NCBI GenBank assembly: GCA_013397115.1
Contig: VWZW01006282.1
Coordinates: 1,797,831 to 1,861,830, forward strand
DNA from: Edolisoma coerulescens
Lineage: Eukaryota; Chordata; Aves; Passeriformes; Campephagidae
Reading direction: 5' to 3'
DNA length: 64,000 nucleotides
Part shown: positions 11,244-25,900 of the stretch, one piece after another
How positions within the stretch are numbered: position 1 is the first letter of the stretch
Layout of the letters: every line of letters begins with the position of its first letter
Translations under genes and position numbers: made by a program
The notes under the pieces: generated by a model
The model's input: the letters and a program-made list of their open reading frames with translations, nothing else
What the model was told of the DNA's origin: nothing
The model's database searches: none

Positions 11244-13719
11244 CAGCAGCTGCTCTGCTTTCAGGGAAGTGAAACTCCTGCCCTGGAGGGAAAGCAAATA
11301 GATTTAGGCAGAACAAATGTGATTAAAACAGTCTTGGTGTATTGTCTTGGTATCATCCTCATGCTGAAAACTCTTTAATTCTACTGATATTTTTCTAGGA
11401 AATGTCTTTTAAGATCAGCACTGCTTGCTCTTGCCCAGAGAGCGACCTCCCTCTCGGCCATTGAGGTGGATGACTGGCTGCAGGAGGGCTTTTCCAAATA
11501 TGCTGTACTGGGACAAGCTGGGTGGATGAAATCCACCTCTGGAAGCCTTTGGTTTATTTAGGCTGCAGTGGGCGCACAATTTGTTAGCGTTATCTTATTT
11601 CATTTACTTTTTGGCAGCATCATTGGCATGAGCTGCCCCTCTGCATGTGTGACCTCTCCTGTGCTAGTGCAGCTCTTGGGGGCTGGGCAAGTGGTGAGGG
11701 GGGTGACAGAGGCTGCTTAAGCCAAGGCTACTGCTGGAGCAGGTTCACCTCTGACCACTTAAAATTGTGTTCCTGTGGTGTTCCTTAACCCTCGGTACTG
11801 GCATCTGTGCTTCAGCTTTCCAGTTGCTCCCCAGATGTCTGTGCCACAGTTTTACATTCATCTCCTGGAATCTGAATAGCTTGTTTTCTTTACGTAGTTC
11901 CTTCTTGAACTTCAAGGGATTAAGGAATTTATGATTCAGCTGAATTCCCAACATGCTGCACATCCTCCTACTGCATTGGGAGGTTTCTTCGTGCCTTTAA
12001 TATTAAGTCCTGAGGAGCTGCCTGCTCCTCTAAATTCCTCTTTCCTCCTAGACCTGCCCCAGGGTCTTTCCTGTTTTATCTGTGTCTGTAACCTGCTCTC
12101 ACTTCATTTTTCCAGGTCCTTCTGTCCTGAGAATTGACATTACTCTGGTCTTCCCATGTCTGGTCCTGTTTTCCTCTGCCCAGAGCTGGATCCTTTCTCC
12201 CACCCATGAAGAGGGGGATCAGAAAAGCAGTACTGAGCCCTCTGTACTCAGTGCAGGGGTGAGGAGCACTTCCCAGGCCATCCATGGAGGCTCAGGCTCA
12301 CAAGGGGCATCCTTAGAGGTGAAGCTGGGCAGCCCCCAGGTACAGCTAAATTGAGCTTCTCTGGAAGGAGTCCGGGGGGACAACAGCAGAGCAGGCGACC
12401 CTGGAAGGAAAGTGTGGTCTCTCCAAAACAGCAGACTGGGGCATATAAGAGGTCTGAGGAGGGGGATACCCCAGCGGCTCAGGGCAGCTAGGCTGTCTCA
12501 CCCCCAAGGGTGCCTCCAATCCTGACAGCCTCTGCCCAGCACAGGGCTGTTTTGGGAATGGGAACTACCCTGAATGGGTGAACTACAGATAAACCACTTT
12601 TGCAGTTGAGCTTCAGGCTGAAAAGTCTGCAGGATCCCCGGGGACACTGAGGCACATGGCCCTGGGTATACCTGTCACATATCAATGCTGTGCCTCAGTT
12701 TCCATTCTAAAGCTGCAGTGCTGCTGCTGCATGTCCTGTCGTGTTTCGTCAGGCGTGTCCCAGCTGTGGGAAGGTGCAGCGGGTTTGTCTGTCCTGTCTC
12801 ACTGCAAGGCCCTGCAGGCAAACCTGAGCTGGTGTCTGGCTCGTTTGTGTCCTGCTCTTCAGCAGAGTCTGAGCTGCCAAAGCCCGGGGTTAAGGTGTGT
12901 GTTTAGAGATGTCCCTCTCCTATACTAGCAGAATGCTGGGGCTTTATTTAAGGGCTGTAAGGATGCAGGAAAAGAAGCGATTCTGGTAAATCACATGTTC
13001 CCCCAAGGATTTTGAAACTGTCCAGGCTGCCAGATATGACACAAGCTCATATTTCAACATGCTTTAAGCACTGTGTCAAAGCAAGGCTGTAGCTACCAAC
13101 AAAGGCAGAGCGTGAATAATTTGGTTGGAAAATCTAGATCCCAGTTCCTCCATTTGTGGACAAATGGCAGAACACTGCACTGGAGGAACAGCACTCTGGG
13201 TTCATTTAGATGCCATCTGATTTCCATTTTCATCAAAGCAGAGATGTTTATGTTAGCCTCAAATGTTTTGCACAATGCTGGGCTGCTATGGTTTCAGCAC
13301 TGATGACATTCCCCTTTCACCTCAGATAGGATGCAGATGGGTGACTTTCTCCCGGCCGTAAGTGAGGGCTGGGGACAATTCCTCTGCTGGCCAGGCTCTC
13401 CTGGGACTGCCAGGTCCTGCCAGCACAGACAGGGCAGCACTGCAGTGCCACTGAGGTGCTCTTGATACCGAGAGCAAAGGCTGTTCCCCAGCCTGGGCTG
13501 ACACCTCCAGCATCACCCCCAGGGCTGTGCTCAGAGCTGATGTCAGGGCCTTGGGCGCAAGGGCAGCAGCCTGTCCTCTAACAGCCACTGGTTTTGGAAA
13601 GGCAGTGGTGTTGGCCAGAAGGATCTCCACTGAAGTCTCCATTCCATGCCTGCATGCAGGAGAGATATGCCCCAGTAATGGATGTGTGGTCAGTAGAGGG
13701 TTCAGTGGATGGGTCTAGA

Positions 13720-14082
13720 CCATGAACAGAGGTTGCTTAACCTGGCAAAAAGGAAGATAAAGGGCAATTTGACAGCAACCCACATGAAGGGTGGTTAAAA
13801 TGGTGACAGTCAAAATTTTCTCAGTATTGGCAGGTGATACACCAAGGGAAAATGGGCACAGGTTGTATTTCGGAAAGTTCAGGTTCAACATCAAGGAAAA
13901 ACTTTACCCTGGTAGATGATTCAGCCCAGAGAGGTAGCAGACTTGCCACTTGGAGGTTGTTCAAAACTTCTTTAGGCAAAACCATAGGATGACCTGAGCT
14001 AGCATTGGCAATGGTCCTGCTTTGAGTGGAAGGTGGAATGGAGCCTCCAGAGCCCCCTTCCAGCAGCAGTGTCATCCTGTGA
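13720..14082 (+). mobile_element. Old CR1 LINE 3' fragment
   Basis: A diverged CR1 segment. It shows the CR1 order: a gaggttgcttaacctggcaa-like stretch, the AGGTTCAACATCAAGGAAAA motif, GAGGTAGCAGACTTGCCA, CCTGCTTTGAGTGGAAGGTG, and an end near TCATCCTGTGA. Divergence and small indels show it is older than the copy at 11.1 kb. The left boundary is approximate. Confidence 0.75.
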
Positions 14083-15539
14083 GCCCCGTGGCCAGGCTAA
14101 ACCGGATTCCAGCTTGTGTGAGTGCTTATGTGTAATGGAACATGTCTTCTCACCTGCCTGAAAATAAACAGGAGCTGAGAGCTCTGCGGGCTTTGGCAAG
14201 TTTCTTCCCAAGCATGGTGCAACAGGGAGGTGGATGGAGCAGAGGGCTGGTGAAGGACACATCTGTAATTTTGTAACACTGACCTATTGTACTAAGAGAA
14301 AGGGCAAACAAAGAGAGGGAAAACATAATAGACTAGAGGGGTTTGCATCTCCTCAAAGGCAGGAGTCTTTTTCTTCACCCCATACTATGTGGGATAGACA
14401 AAATCCCTACCAGGGACCAGATAAGAGCAGAACAGAAGGACAGGAATTTCCTTGTGTCACTGGATGGTCCTTCCTAGTCTAAAGCATGTTGGCATCAAGG
14501 ACCTACATTTTTGTATTGCTTCCTGGGAAGCAAGGCCTCCCAAGAGGCTGTGGCAAGGCTGGAATTTCCCACAAGGCCCTGCTTTCTCAAGTCATTGAAC
14601 CAAGAAGCGGCGCTTGCTTGGGATGTTTGTTCTTGTTGACATGACTGAAGCATAAACACATGTCCCAGCTGCACACAAGAACGTGAGGCAGAGCTCCAGG
14701 CTCCCATTAAGTCCAGAGTAAAAAGATTTGAGAGTTTTTTATGAGGTAAAGTTGACTGAAATTAATAAATGCAATTTATGGAATTTATAAAGGATTTCTT
14801 GTAAAGACATCTTCTATATTTAACATAGCATCATCTTTGTTTTGTTCTTCTACTGGGTGACAAGAAGAAAGAGAGCAGAAGATGATTTTTGTGAAGAAAT
14901 ATGAGAAGACTGATTTACCAATCTGACTTCTTACACTGCCTTTGGAATTGAAAATGAGGTTTGGCAGTGTCTGAGGGTGACCTTTCACAGCGTCATTCAC
15001 TGCTTCTCTTGAACCTCTGGGCACTACACCAAAATTATTAAAATAAGCACAAATTTCAGATAGTATGGAGCCAAATGACCCAATCCACAAACCTCAAACA
15101 TCTCGGGCATCTGGGAGCGGGTGCAGGATGGCAGCATTGCTCAAGCCAAGCATCTCTCCAGCCCAGCATCCTCTCCATGCCAGTGTCAACAATAGATGCC
15201 CAGGGATAGCTGGAGTGGTGGGAAAGGCATGATCTACCCCCTTGTATTATCCCATAGCCCAACACTTTTCAGCTTACACATTTCCTGAGCCAGAGCAGTG
15301 TCTGTATTTGAGAGCCCTCAGTGTTGTTTTGTTCCTCCTGCCCCTTTCCATCCCTGACTGTTTCCTGCTTTCAGCTGAGTTTTTAGTAACCACAGCATCC
15401 TGCAGCAGGAGCTGCTGCAGCCTAATTACACCTTGTGCAAAAAAAGCTTCAGTTTTCTGGTTTTGGGTTATGCACCTACTGCCTTCATCTGATACCTCTT
15501 GTGTGGGAAGAGAGTTTTCCTCTTTTCACCCTATTTAGT

Positions 15540-16230
15540 CTTCCACTATTCTGCAGACTCCCATCCTCAGCTGGCCAATTTCCAGTCTGAAGAGTCCTGT
15601 CCTGCTCATCCAGAAGCTCTGCCATGTCTCTGCTCTGGACCTTCTCCTCTGCTAGCACCTCTTTAAGGTGAAGGGACCTAAACTTCACAGTTCTTGAGCT
15701 GGGGCTGCCATGAGTTTTTGTTATGACGTAATTTTCTGCTCCTGATTTGTTTACTGTTTTCCCCTCTCTTAGTAACACCTCACATTTAATTTGAAGTTTC
15801 TTCTCTCTTCCTTGCATTAGGTAACATTTCCACAGTGCTATCTGCCCAGGGTCTCATTTGGCTCCCCTGTTTTGTATGTAAAACAAGAATTTGCTTCCCT
15901 TTGCATAATCTCCTCTGCCACTTGAGCACCTGTTTGCTAAGCATCATAAGGTCACCTTTACTGCCATGAGCCATTTGGTGTCATCTGCAACAGCTGTCAC
16001 CTGCCTGTCCACCTTGCCCAGGTTTCTGCAGAGATCCCAGCACAACCCTGCATAGAAGAATAGCCCTCTGATATGAAAATTGCACCTTATTTCCCATCTT
16101 TGCTCTGTTACTTGTCCTTGTGAGAACCTCTCACTCACCTATTGCTCGCCAGTTTCTCTCCGAGCCTATGGCAAGAGCTTTCCAAATGCCTTTTGGAAAC
16201 TTTATTAGGCTACAGCCTCTCTCCTGTGCT
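15540..16230 (-). mobile_element. Possible ancient, highly diverged CR1-type sequence
   Basis: Phrases such as ctctgctctggaccttctcc and ggtgtcatctgcaacagctg, and the CCAAATGCCTTTTGG stretch, recall the 5' and internal parts of avian CR1 read backwards. Similarity is patchy and boundaries cannot be set by eye. Confidence 0.3.
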
Positions 16231-19200
16231 CCCTTGCTCCCCACCCCCTGAACCCCTGTGGGTTGGTGAGGTGCCAAGCTGGGCTGGTTCTTCCCTGGTC
16301 AATCACCATGAAACACGCCAGAAAGGTGCCAGCCAGGTGCTGGTGACACCTGACACAGGGGCCCAGACTCTGTGGGTGTCTTCCAGGTTATCTGAAGACA
16401 TCCAAGGGCTGCCCTTGCTGCAGGGTCTGTGCCTGCTGCACTGCAGATTCTGATCTGGCAGGACCTTGCTGGTCCCTGCTCCAATGAAGGCCACTTCCTG
16501 GGCATGGGGCCACACTGCAATGGGGATACTGATGCTTTGTGCTCCTCCAAGGCTCACTCAACAGTTTTATGCCCTTCCCACTTGAATCTGCTGCAAAAGG
16601 AGACAGATCTGCCAGGTTTCCTAAGGCTTTGGCACCTGTCTGTCCAAGCATATCACAGACCCACTCTTTCTCCTTCCACACATTACATTTGAGCTTTGCA
16701 TCCCAGGGCAGACAGTTCCCTCCTTGTTGTTCCCAGTGTTTTGAATTTTGTTTCACAAGTATCACAGAGAGGCAGATGGGGACTTGCTGGTGGGGCTGCT
16801 GCCTTACACCAGGGATGTCCCAGACGTGGTCTGGAGGACATCCAGTGGGGAGAATCCACAGTGCCCATGACAATGGCATTCCTCCTTCCTTCTGATGATC
16901 CTGGCAGTTGTTCACTCAGTTTCAAGCACACAGGCTTTGAAGCTAAAGCTGTGAGTACAGAGAGGGTCCTCAGCTTTAGATCCTGTAGATGCCTTTTTTC
17001 AAATTGGGAAATCAATATGCGAGGAGAACATTGTGACAGAGAGTAACGGCATCTGTGGAAAGGACATACAGATGATAGCTGAGGAAAACAGATGATTTTC
17101 TGGGGTTACTTGGTGGTAAAAACAGTAATTTTTGTTGTGGTGGGGAAATGACCCATTTGTGAGCGGGAGGGAGTGCACGTGTTTGGGGATGCTGTTCATG
17201 TGACAGTCACCCTCACATGGCATGTCCCATGTGGAGCTGGCCTCTACTGTTGGCTTACAGCAGTGCAAAGCCCATGGGTTCCAGGGAGGCCTTCCAGAGC
17301 GAGATGCAGGCAACTTTGAATACAGGAAAGTGATATAAATTGCAAGATTTCCAGGAGCCCCCAGAAACAAAATTGTTCCAAAGCTGTAGAGTTTCTTTAG
17401 GTGGGTCCTGAGGCCCTGAGCAGGTGTGGAGGTGGGCAGCTGCCCTGGAGCATGGGGTGGAATTTGGGTCATTCCCTCCAGCCTGGCTTGGCTGGGTTTG
17501 ATGCCTAAAGTGGCTACCTAAAAACAGAGACTGGACAGAATAAGGGAATAAAGGTAGGTATTTATTTGAAACCCAAGGCATCAGGTTGCTCTCCTTGGCC
17601 AAGGAAACAATGACCTCTCTATGTCCCTGCTTTCTGTAGGGTAGTTAAAAACTTGGTTGTTCCAGTCTGCAAAAGCTAATTTACAAATGAAATAAAACCT
17701 TTAGGGCTGTGACACTCAGCCTTCAGCAAGACCAACCCCTTTCTGGAATACACCAAGGAGCTCCGGGAAGAAAATTCTGCCTCAAAGCTTTGACTTCCTG
17801 GAGCTAACCTTCTGTGGGAAAAGACAGTGTTTCAAGACTTAATGGCCTTACACGTCCTCGTCTTTTCCCAAATAGCTGCTCGGTGTTTTCTGGCCAGTTA
17901 ACCTGAGTTGATTGAGATGCAAGTTCAGCTTGTGTCTGCCAGCCCAGGGAGTACCACAGCCATCCTGGCTCAACATGAACAGACATGGTCAGGGAGAATG
18001 GAAAATTTGATGTTAAATCCTGTGTAAGAATTCACTGACTTTGTTTGAGGTTGGAAACTTTCAGAAAAAGAAGTGAAACCGGGCCATGCAACAAAGAGAA
18101 AAATGGGAGTTATCCACTGAGCAACCAGTGACACAGGGAAAGTATGGGGGCAGTGACCTGTTGTGGCAGAGCTGTGGTCTTGCTGCACCAACAAGATATT
18201 GCAGAATCTTTACATCTTCTCTGATTCCTGTGTCCATCATTTCTGTTATTCCCTGGATATGACTGTTTTTAAGGGTGAAGACTGGCACCAGGTAGGCAGC
18301 AGGGGGGTGTGGGGCAGCAAGAACAGAAGGAAAATATTATCTGTTGGTCCTTCTGCAAGGCTGGTGAGGTGTGTTTTGTCATGCTGGAGCAGGAACGGCT
18401 CCTCCAGGTTGACTCCTCCTTTTTCACACAGATTCCATCATGCATCTGGTCACAGATGATGATAGAGATGCTGGAGGAGAGGAGATGAACAAGAATGGTG
18501 GCAATATATGGTAACAGCATCATCTGATGGGAGTCCTGATGGGAATAGCTATGGTCCAGTACAACGGAAACCATCCAAAAAGTGTGATTAGACTAGTTTG
18601 CACAATTCATGAGCTGTCCATTCCTCATGTGCACTGCTGTCCTTGCCACATCAGTTTTGCAACAGTTAAAGAAAAAAGCAAACAAAACCCAGCCATTCAT
18701 GGTGGTCAGGGAAGGAATGTGAGACACAGAATTCCCACAGGGATGCTCTCTGCCACGTCCAGGCCCCAGCAGCATGCAACTCTGGGACTTTCCAAGTCAC
18801 ATCTCACATCTCCTTGCTGGCACCTTTTCCATCACAATGCCCCAAGTATTGCACAGTAGATGTCAGGAGGGAGGGTGGTGGGAGAATTTTCTCCACTGCC
18901 AAACTTGTTGCCTTAGCCTGATTGAAAATGTAAGCTGGTCTGGTGGCCAAAGAGTGCCCAGGGACCTTTGGGCCTGGCCTCAAAACCAGCTGCAAGACCA
19001 CGAGGTGTCCCAGGGCCGGGCATATCTGTGTTTCATCTCCTGGTCTGTAAAATGCAGATCAGCCCTTTTTCCCAGTGCACAGAGAGAGTAAACTTGTCAC
19101 TGATCTCTGATTATGGGCACAAGGGACCATCTAAATAAACAGTTGTTCCAAGGAGGGATGAGGGCAAGAACCTCTTCTCCCACTGAAACAGCAATGGGGT

Positions 19201-19874
19201 TTGAGTTGGTGGGAGCACAGTGTGATTTCTGCAGGGCTATTGCTGTGCATTTGGTCTGAAAAAAGTGTCTCCACTTCTTGAAGAATTTTTTGGCTTGGCT
19301 TGATTTCATTTACATTGGCAGCTGAAGCATGTTTCAGTGGTACCAGGCAAGTGCTTTGCACTGGAGATATAAAGCAGGCAGCACCTTGTAGCAAAGATTT
19401 TTAAGGCCAGTCCTGTCCAGATTATCTATGTACTTAAATCTGTGCAGAAAAGAATGACTCAAAATCACTTGTGTACCTAAAACCAAGTATAGGTATAGAA
19501 ATATGGATTGCACTATATTGAGCCAACCTGCAGGTTTTAGACTGAACTACACAGGCTGTTTGCATCTGATTTCTCCCAGCCATTGTTAAGGAGACTTGAG
19601 ATTGCTCAAAGTTCTCTTGCAAATGCTTTCCTGTAATGAGGGCTAAGTTAAAGCAAATAAACACAAAGAGAAGCAAACACAATTCAACTGTGTGGAGGAA
19701 AGCCAATGAAAATAATGCTTATGTCCTTATTTTTGGCTTGATGTGGGCTGACCTACTGGACACACATTGTGATGTCAGCTGGACAGGGACACGATGATAT
19801 GTGTGTGTACTGCTCTGCCGGAGACACTGGACAGCTCTGCTTGTGCTTGGAAAGGTGGCTTGGCAGGGGACCAA

Positions 19875-19914
19875 AATGGCCTCTTCCCCACGGAGATGGC
19901 CTCTTCCCCAGAGA
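19875..19914. repeat. 20-bp tandem duplication
   Basis: The unit atggcctcttccccacggag is followed directly by a second copy differing at a few positions near its end. A short local duplication. Confidence 0.85.
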
Positions 19915-22900
19915 GATACAGGCTAGGGAGTGTGTTGGACAGGAAAGGAAAGTGAAAGAGCAGAGGAGACATGAGACTAAGGGCTGAGAGGGCATGTTCT
20001 GGGCTGATGAAATTGCCATCTGTCTTGATTCTCTGCAGGGTAAACACAACGCCCACGATGCCAAGGAGGCTGAGGACAGCAATTGGGCAGCTGCTGGTCT
20101 GAGGGATGTTCAGCTGCCACGGGCTCCCTGTGCACCTCCGTGCTCTGTTTGTTCATCATGATCTCTCTAGGTAGCTCTTGGGAGAAGTTTTTAGCCAAAC
20201 GTGCAATTGCTACCTGGGCTCTGACTGCAGAGGTTTCCTCCTCTTCACAGCTGAGAAGCCACATTAGGGATTTCAAAAGTTCACACTACTGATGGATTAC
20301 CTGTTTCCTCCATGGGATAAATGAGAAAGTTCAGTCTGATTTCCAGAGCTACCAGGTCCCCTCTGGGACAAACACCGTGTATCCCTGACACTGGCTTCAA
20401 GAGGCAGCTTGATGCTCACTTCTTCTTGCAGTGAGCCCCAGACCTCAATAGGGGACTTTCCAAGCTCCCCATGGCTAGCTCTCCATGCTGCACAAACACA
20501 GTTCATTCCTCCATTTCCTTTCCCTCATGACTTAGGTGGATGGTTGTCAGAGGTAAGCAAGGTAAAAACATCCATGAGGACCCTGTGGGGATGGAGGCTG
20601 CTGATCCCCATGATCTCTAGTCCACCAGCAGATCCTGTGCCAGCTGGATCAATGCCCACTTGGGAGCAGTGCCTTGGGACCCCAGCAGACAAAACTCAGC
20701 ATATTTCTGGCTTGGTGCAAGTCAGGGACATTTCTGTCCCAGCATTGTGCACTGCATATGAACACTCTCTTGTTCTGTGGCCATCTCCTTCCTGCTCCCC
20801 CCTCAACTGATCTTCATAATGTGCAGCATTTAGCGAGTTTGGTCAGGCTATAAGAGGTGATAAGTGATGCTTGATGACCTTCATTAGTGGCATTAATTTA
20901 ATTCAACTGCATGAAGGACAGATGGGAGAGCAGTCATATGCTGAGCAACACACACCTCTGTCTTAAAGAAAATACTTTGATCTGGGTAGATGGCAGCTAA
21001 AATCACGGCTAGGAAAGAGCTCTGGCCAAGCAGCTCAAGAAGGACATCTGTTTTCTGGACGCTGTGACTGAAGACATGGTTGAGTTTAGGACAAGATGCT
21101 GTTTGTGGGACTGATCACTTACAGACTGGTGAAGGTGTGTCTGCAGGGCTGTGGTTCCTGCGGCAGAGGGGCAGTGGAGGGCAGGGTAGGGCACTCCTTT
21201 CTCCATGTTCTCCTGCTATGTAGCTCAGTTTTGGCTTGTCACACACTGTTACCTGAATCTTCACCCTCGGTAGATTTCTGGCCTCAGCCTGGCTTCTGTG
21301 TGCAGCACAGCTGCGGCTGACAGCACTGAAGCTTTGCAGGTTGATGAAGAAATCCTTTCTGGAAAAGGAAACCTCTGCCTCAGGTTGTGGATACACCACA
21401 CCATTTTTTGCCATGAGTGGTACTATACAGGGGGAGGGAAATAACCCATTCTCCACTTGTGTTTTTCGAAGAGAAACGAAAATGCATTAAAGAACTGTGG
21501 AATACACAGAAACACAGGAGAGTCAGATGGTCTGAACATTGACAACATATCATCTGTCACTGATGGTGCTCGTGTTAGCTCTGGCAGCTGTTGCCCTGCC
21601 TACGGTTCAAGGGAAAATGAGTGTATGCTTCCAGCTGATTGCATCACTGCCAAATATAGAGACACATGTCCTAGGCTGGTCATCATCTGACCTTGAAGAC
21701 TGTGTCTCCCTGGCTTTCACACACAGTTCTGATGTCCCTCCTGTGGCTCTGCCTGTGTCCAGACACTTGCCCCCAGCTCATGCTGTGTACTCAAGACCCA
21801 CCCCCAGGCCCCCAGGAGATGCCTTTGCTGACCTCATGTGTTGTGCCCTTGGTGAGGAGTATCTGGGGAAGGTGGGCCACTGTGTTACAGTGCTCCATCC
21901 CCTGATTGTGGTTTTGTTGTATCTTTGGAGATGGAATGCCATGGTCTGTTTGGGATAGCCCATTGCTACCCAGTCACCTCACGCTGCAGTTGCCCAAGCC
22001 AGGTGAAAGTAAGAGCACAAGCACAGCTAGGTGTTCATAATCTGCTCTTGCACCTGAGAACTCCATGGCTTGTACTCATGAGAGATACAAATGAAGGCAC
22101 AAAAGGCATGCCAGTGTCACCCCCTGCACAAATGCTCCACCAGAGAGGCTTCCAGCCTCTTCCTGCTCCTGTGCTGTAGTTTGTGCCCATCAGGAGCCTC
22201 TGACAGAGTCAGTATTTAAAGAGTTTTGTTCAGAGTCCAGCTCTGGGTTCCCTTCCTGGTGCTAGGTCACCCTTCCGTTCCACAGCACAGCCATCCTCCT
22301 CTGCCATCGTCCCAGGATGTCCAGACATGTATCACCTTTCTCCTGGGAACTCCTCCTTTTCCCTCCTTATCGAGGAGATGGAGCACCACTTGATTGCAGT
22401 GCTGGTTGTTTCCCATCTTACATACGTAGGCAGGGACTTCCCTCCTGCAGCAGCTGTCTGACAAACAGCTCTGCTGCCAGGAGAGGTGACATTGCCCCAG
22501 GCATTCTCAGCCTGTCCTAAAGAAGAACACCTCTTGCACCAGAGCTCACAGGCTGCCCCGATGACACACAGGTGAAACATCTAAAAAGCCAACCACGTAG
22601 CTCCTCACTGGCTCAAGAGAGCAGCCACATCAGCCTCTGAGTGACTGACATCCACCTTGTCCTTTTGGACATACCCTGCATATATTTGTACAGCAAAAGC
22701 TTCAGAATGCAGAGATTTCAGAATTTCGAGACTGCCTATCTGACAGTCCTGAATACTGGAAGTACAGATAGTAGAGATTGTAAGATGATAGTGTGTTTTC
22801 TGTTTACTGAATTATTTTTTACATTAGGTGGGAGCTGCACAACAGGAACAGTGAGGTTCTTGATGGCTCACGGACTGGGACAGGACAGAGAAGTCCTCTG

Positions 22901-25900
22901 CATGTTGTTTGTATTTCTGTCATAATATGTTACAGCTCCTAAAACGCTGTGAGCTTTCATGGCCTGAATTTTCTGATGTTTTCCTTGCAGAGAAAGTCAG
23001 CAGAAGGAATATGACCAAAACGCATGCTGGGACTCATCTAAGCCCCTGCTGTGGCAGAGCATGGGAAGAGAAAGGGGATTTCACACATCAGCACAACCAG
23101 CTCTTGAGTCTCAGACTTCATGGTTTGAGTTGCCAAACAAAATACCCTGATTTGCCCACTTTCTGTGGAGGAAAAGTGTTCAATTTCCAGAAAACTGTTC
23201 TTTGAATGGCTGAAACTGGGCAAAAGGCTGGATACAGTGTCTGTAAGAAAAACAGTTGTTATGGTCCTAGCATCTGTGTGGGGGCACTGTGTGCATGTGT
23301 GATGCATGAGCCTTTGACTGAGAAATGATCTATATATTCATCACAACTCCAGTTATCCGCTCTCAAAAACCTATAGATTTTATTGCCTCAATTTCTGCCT
23401 GGAAAGCACACCTATAGAGGGTATTTCTGTGTTTAGAGAGGTAAACAGATTGCAGAAATCTGCTGTGTGTTGATTCTCTTCATGATAATTTGCACATTAA
23501 CATGGAAGCATTGCTCATGTGCTACTGAAAGCAGGAATTTGCTTTTCAAGTTATATTGAAATGTATGAAAATGGGCAATTAGTATAATTTTGAACAATAA
23601 GCCGAAGCTTGCAGTATAGAGTTGTTCATATGAGATAGTAGAAAATTACACTGGAAAGAATAACATCATATCTGGATAGATGCAGTGTTATTTTGTACAG
23701 AAATAGGTTTTTATACAGAGATAATATTACATGGGGAGATGGGGTTTGCCTGTTGTCCAACAGGGAACATTGAGGGGAGAGTTTTGAGGTAGGTGGAAGG
23801 AAGGTAGAACTTGTCCTTTTCTTAAATGTGGTTTCCACCCAAGAGAAGTTGGCTGAAGAGGTTCTGAACAATGCATGAATCTGGTCTTTCTTCAAAAGCT
23901 GCTATTGATTTCATGCTGTACGTGCTGATCTGACAAAATATTCCCCAAGTAAATGCAATCTGAGCTCTTTGAGAGTGGCTTCGTAGAGAAATCAAATCAA
24001 ACAAAAATGGGAGCTTGGACAGTTCATGCATTCCACAGTAATACTTTAGTCTTGGTGATATTTTTAATGGATTTGAATGGGATGCTGAGCTGGACAGTTA
24101 AACAAAGACCTACAGAAGATTTTTGAACACGGCCAGAGGCATGGCAGATACTTGAAGGTTGCTCTCCCACCTCAGTCTCTACTTCTGCAGCCTCCTATGT
24201 TTCCCGTACTGACATACAGCAAAGGTTATCTGAATTACTACTCATGCTGAGCTTTTTTCCAGCTCCAGGACTAACCTGGAGATCTGACCTGCGATATCTT
24301 CGCAAGCTGCCAAGGCTCCTTCATGAGCAGGTCTAGCTCACCCGGCATGTGCAAGAGTTTCCTCCCCCTTTTTCAGTAACTCTTTTCCAGTAAATCTTAG
24401 AGGTCTTTTTGCATCCTGGAGGAGGGACACAATGCTGCTCAGAGCTCCTTTCTGCAAGCCACCCATGTCCTGGCAGGACAGCAATGACACCCCTGAATGC
24501 AATGTGACTCCTGCAGGTGACATTCCCTTCACACCTACTTGCCTCAAAGCTGGTGTGGTCCCGGAGAGTCTGCACAAGCTTGTCACAAGCAGGTGGCTGC
24601 CAGGATCCTGCTGGGCTGAACGCCTCTCTTGGGGCATTGGAAATACCTTTGTCACTCCCCATACATTGAACAGGGGGAGTGGGTACCTTCAACCAAGGTT
24701 TTTGGTTCTGTATAGCCCCGTGCAGATTGTGAAGGGGCTGTGTCACAATGAGTGAAGTTGGGGTTGGGACCTTGCCTGAGACAAGGGGTCTGCTGTGCAG
24801 GAGCATGAGGATGACAGTCCCTGTCCCACAGCTCAGAGGGTTTTCACCACTTCTTACAGCCTTGGTGTAAAGGGGGCTGCAATGAAACCAAAGAGCAGAA
24901 ACAGCCCTCTGTTAACTAGGACATAGCAGTGTTAACTTTATCCTGCTATTTTCTCTAAACCATGAACTTGGTTGAGCTCTCAGCTACTTGCCCGTGGGAC
25001 TTGGGGGTTGGCCTCAAGCCTTTGGGATAGGGCTCAAAATCTCTTGAAGACTCCAGGACCAATATTGTTCTACCTAAGGGCTTGTTATAACCTCCTCCCT
25101 TTTGAAAGAAGTACTTTTGAGAGCTCAGCTTTTCTGCTAAATATTAAATTTTCCTCTTTCATTAGTCCATTATGGGAGTTATTACAGCTCAAGTGCTCTG
25201 TCCTATTTGGATAAAAACTGCTTGGATAAATAGCACTGAATTCCTTGACCTCAGATGATGTTTTTTCTGGGCACTGGTGCATAATATGCCCTGGTGTGTC
25301 CCATCGGCTGCAAGGTTGAGAGAATTGGGAGAATGTGGTCCCAGGGCCTCACTGGGTAGTGCTGGGAGACACCAGGAGAGTTGTGCAGAGGTGAAAGAAG
25401 GAACTGAATACCTGAGGGAAAGACCCAAAGAAGAGATGAAAAATGTCTCTGTAGGGAAGGCTCCAAGCTGGTCAGTTCAAAAAGGTTTTTTAAAAACCTG
25501 ATTTCCAGAGGAGAAAGCCCGTGGTAGCAAGGAGAAATTATGTCCAGCAGGTGTGAACATTCATTTTACAGTAACCTTAAAAACTTCATATTGCTTTAAA
25601 AAACACAGTTAACTTTTCCTCTGTAACATGCCCCTGAACAGCCTGATGTGTGTGTCTGCTCCATTGCATTTCCTCTGGTTTCCCCCTAGGAAGTGGGATT
25701 CACCTCTCTTCCCATCAGTGAGGATTTGTTTCTTTGCTAGGGTGGAAATCCGTGGTTCCTGCATTGAGGAGTAATTATTGAAATCCCCCGACATTAGCTG
25801 CCATCTCTATTATTGTGGCTACAGAAAAGCTATTTTGTGTTTCAGGGATATCAGTGTGGTGGTGTGGCCACATCCTCTTTTAAGTCATGCAGGAAAGTAG

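Noticed and set aside
16388..16915. Open frame of 175 codons on the minus strand
   Set aside because: No recognisable domain, and frames on the other strand overlap it at similar length. No promoter or splice support.
17490..17600. Possible reverse-oriented LTR piece (words like gtggctacctaaaaacagag and ggtaggtatttatttgaaac)
   Set aside because: It recalls the end of passerine ERV LTRs, but I cannot find TG/CA limits, inverted ends or a duplication.
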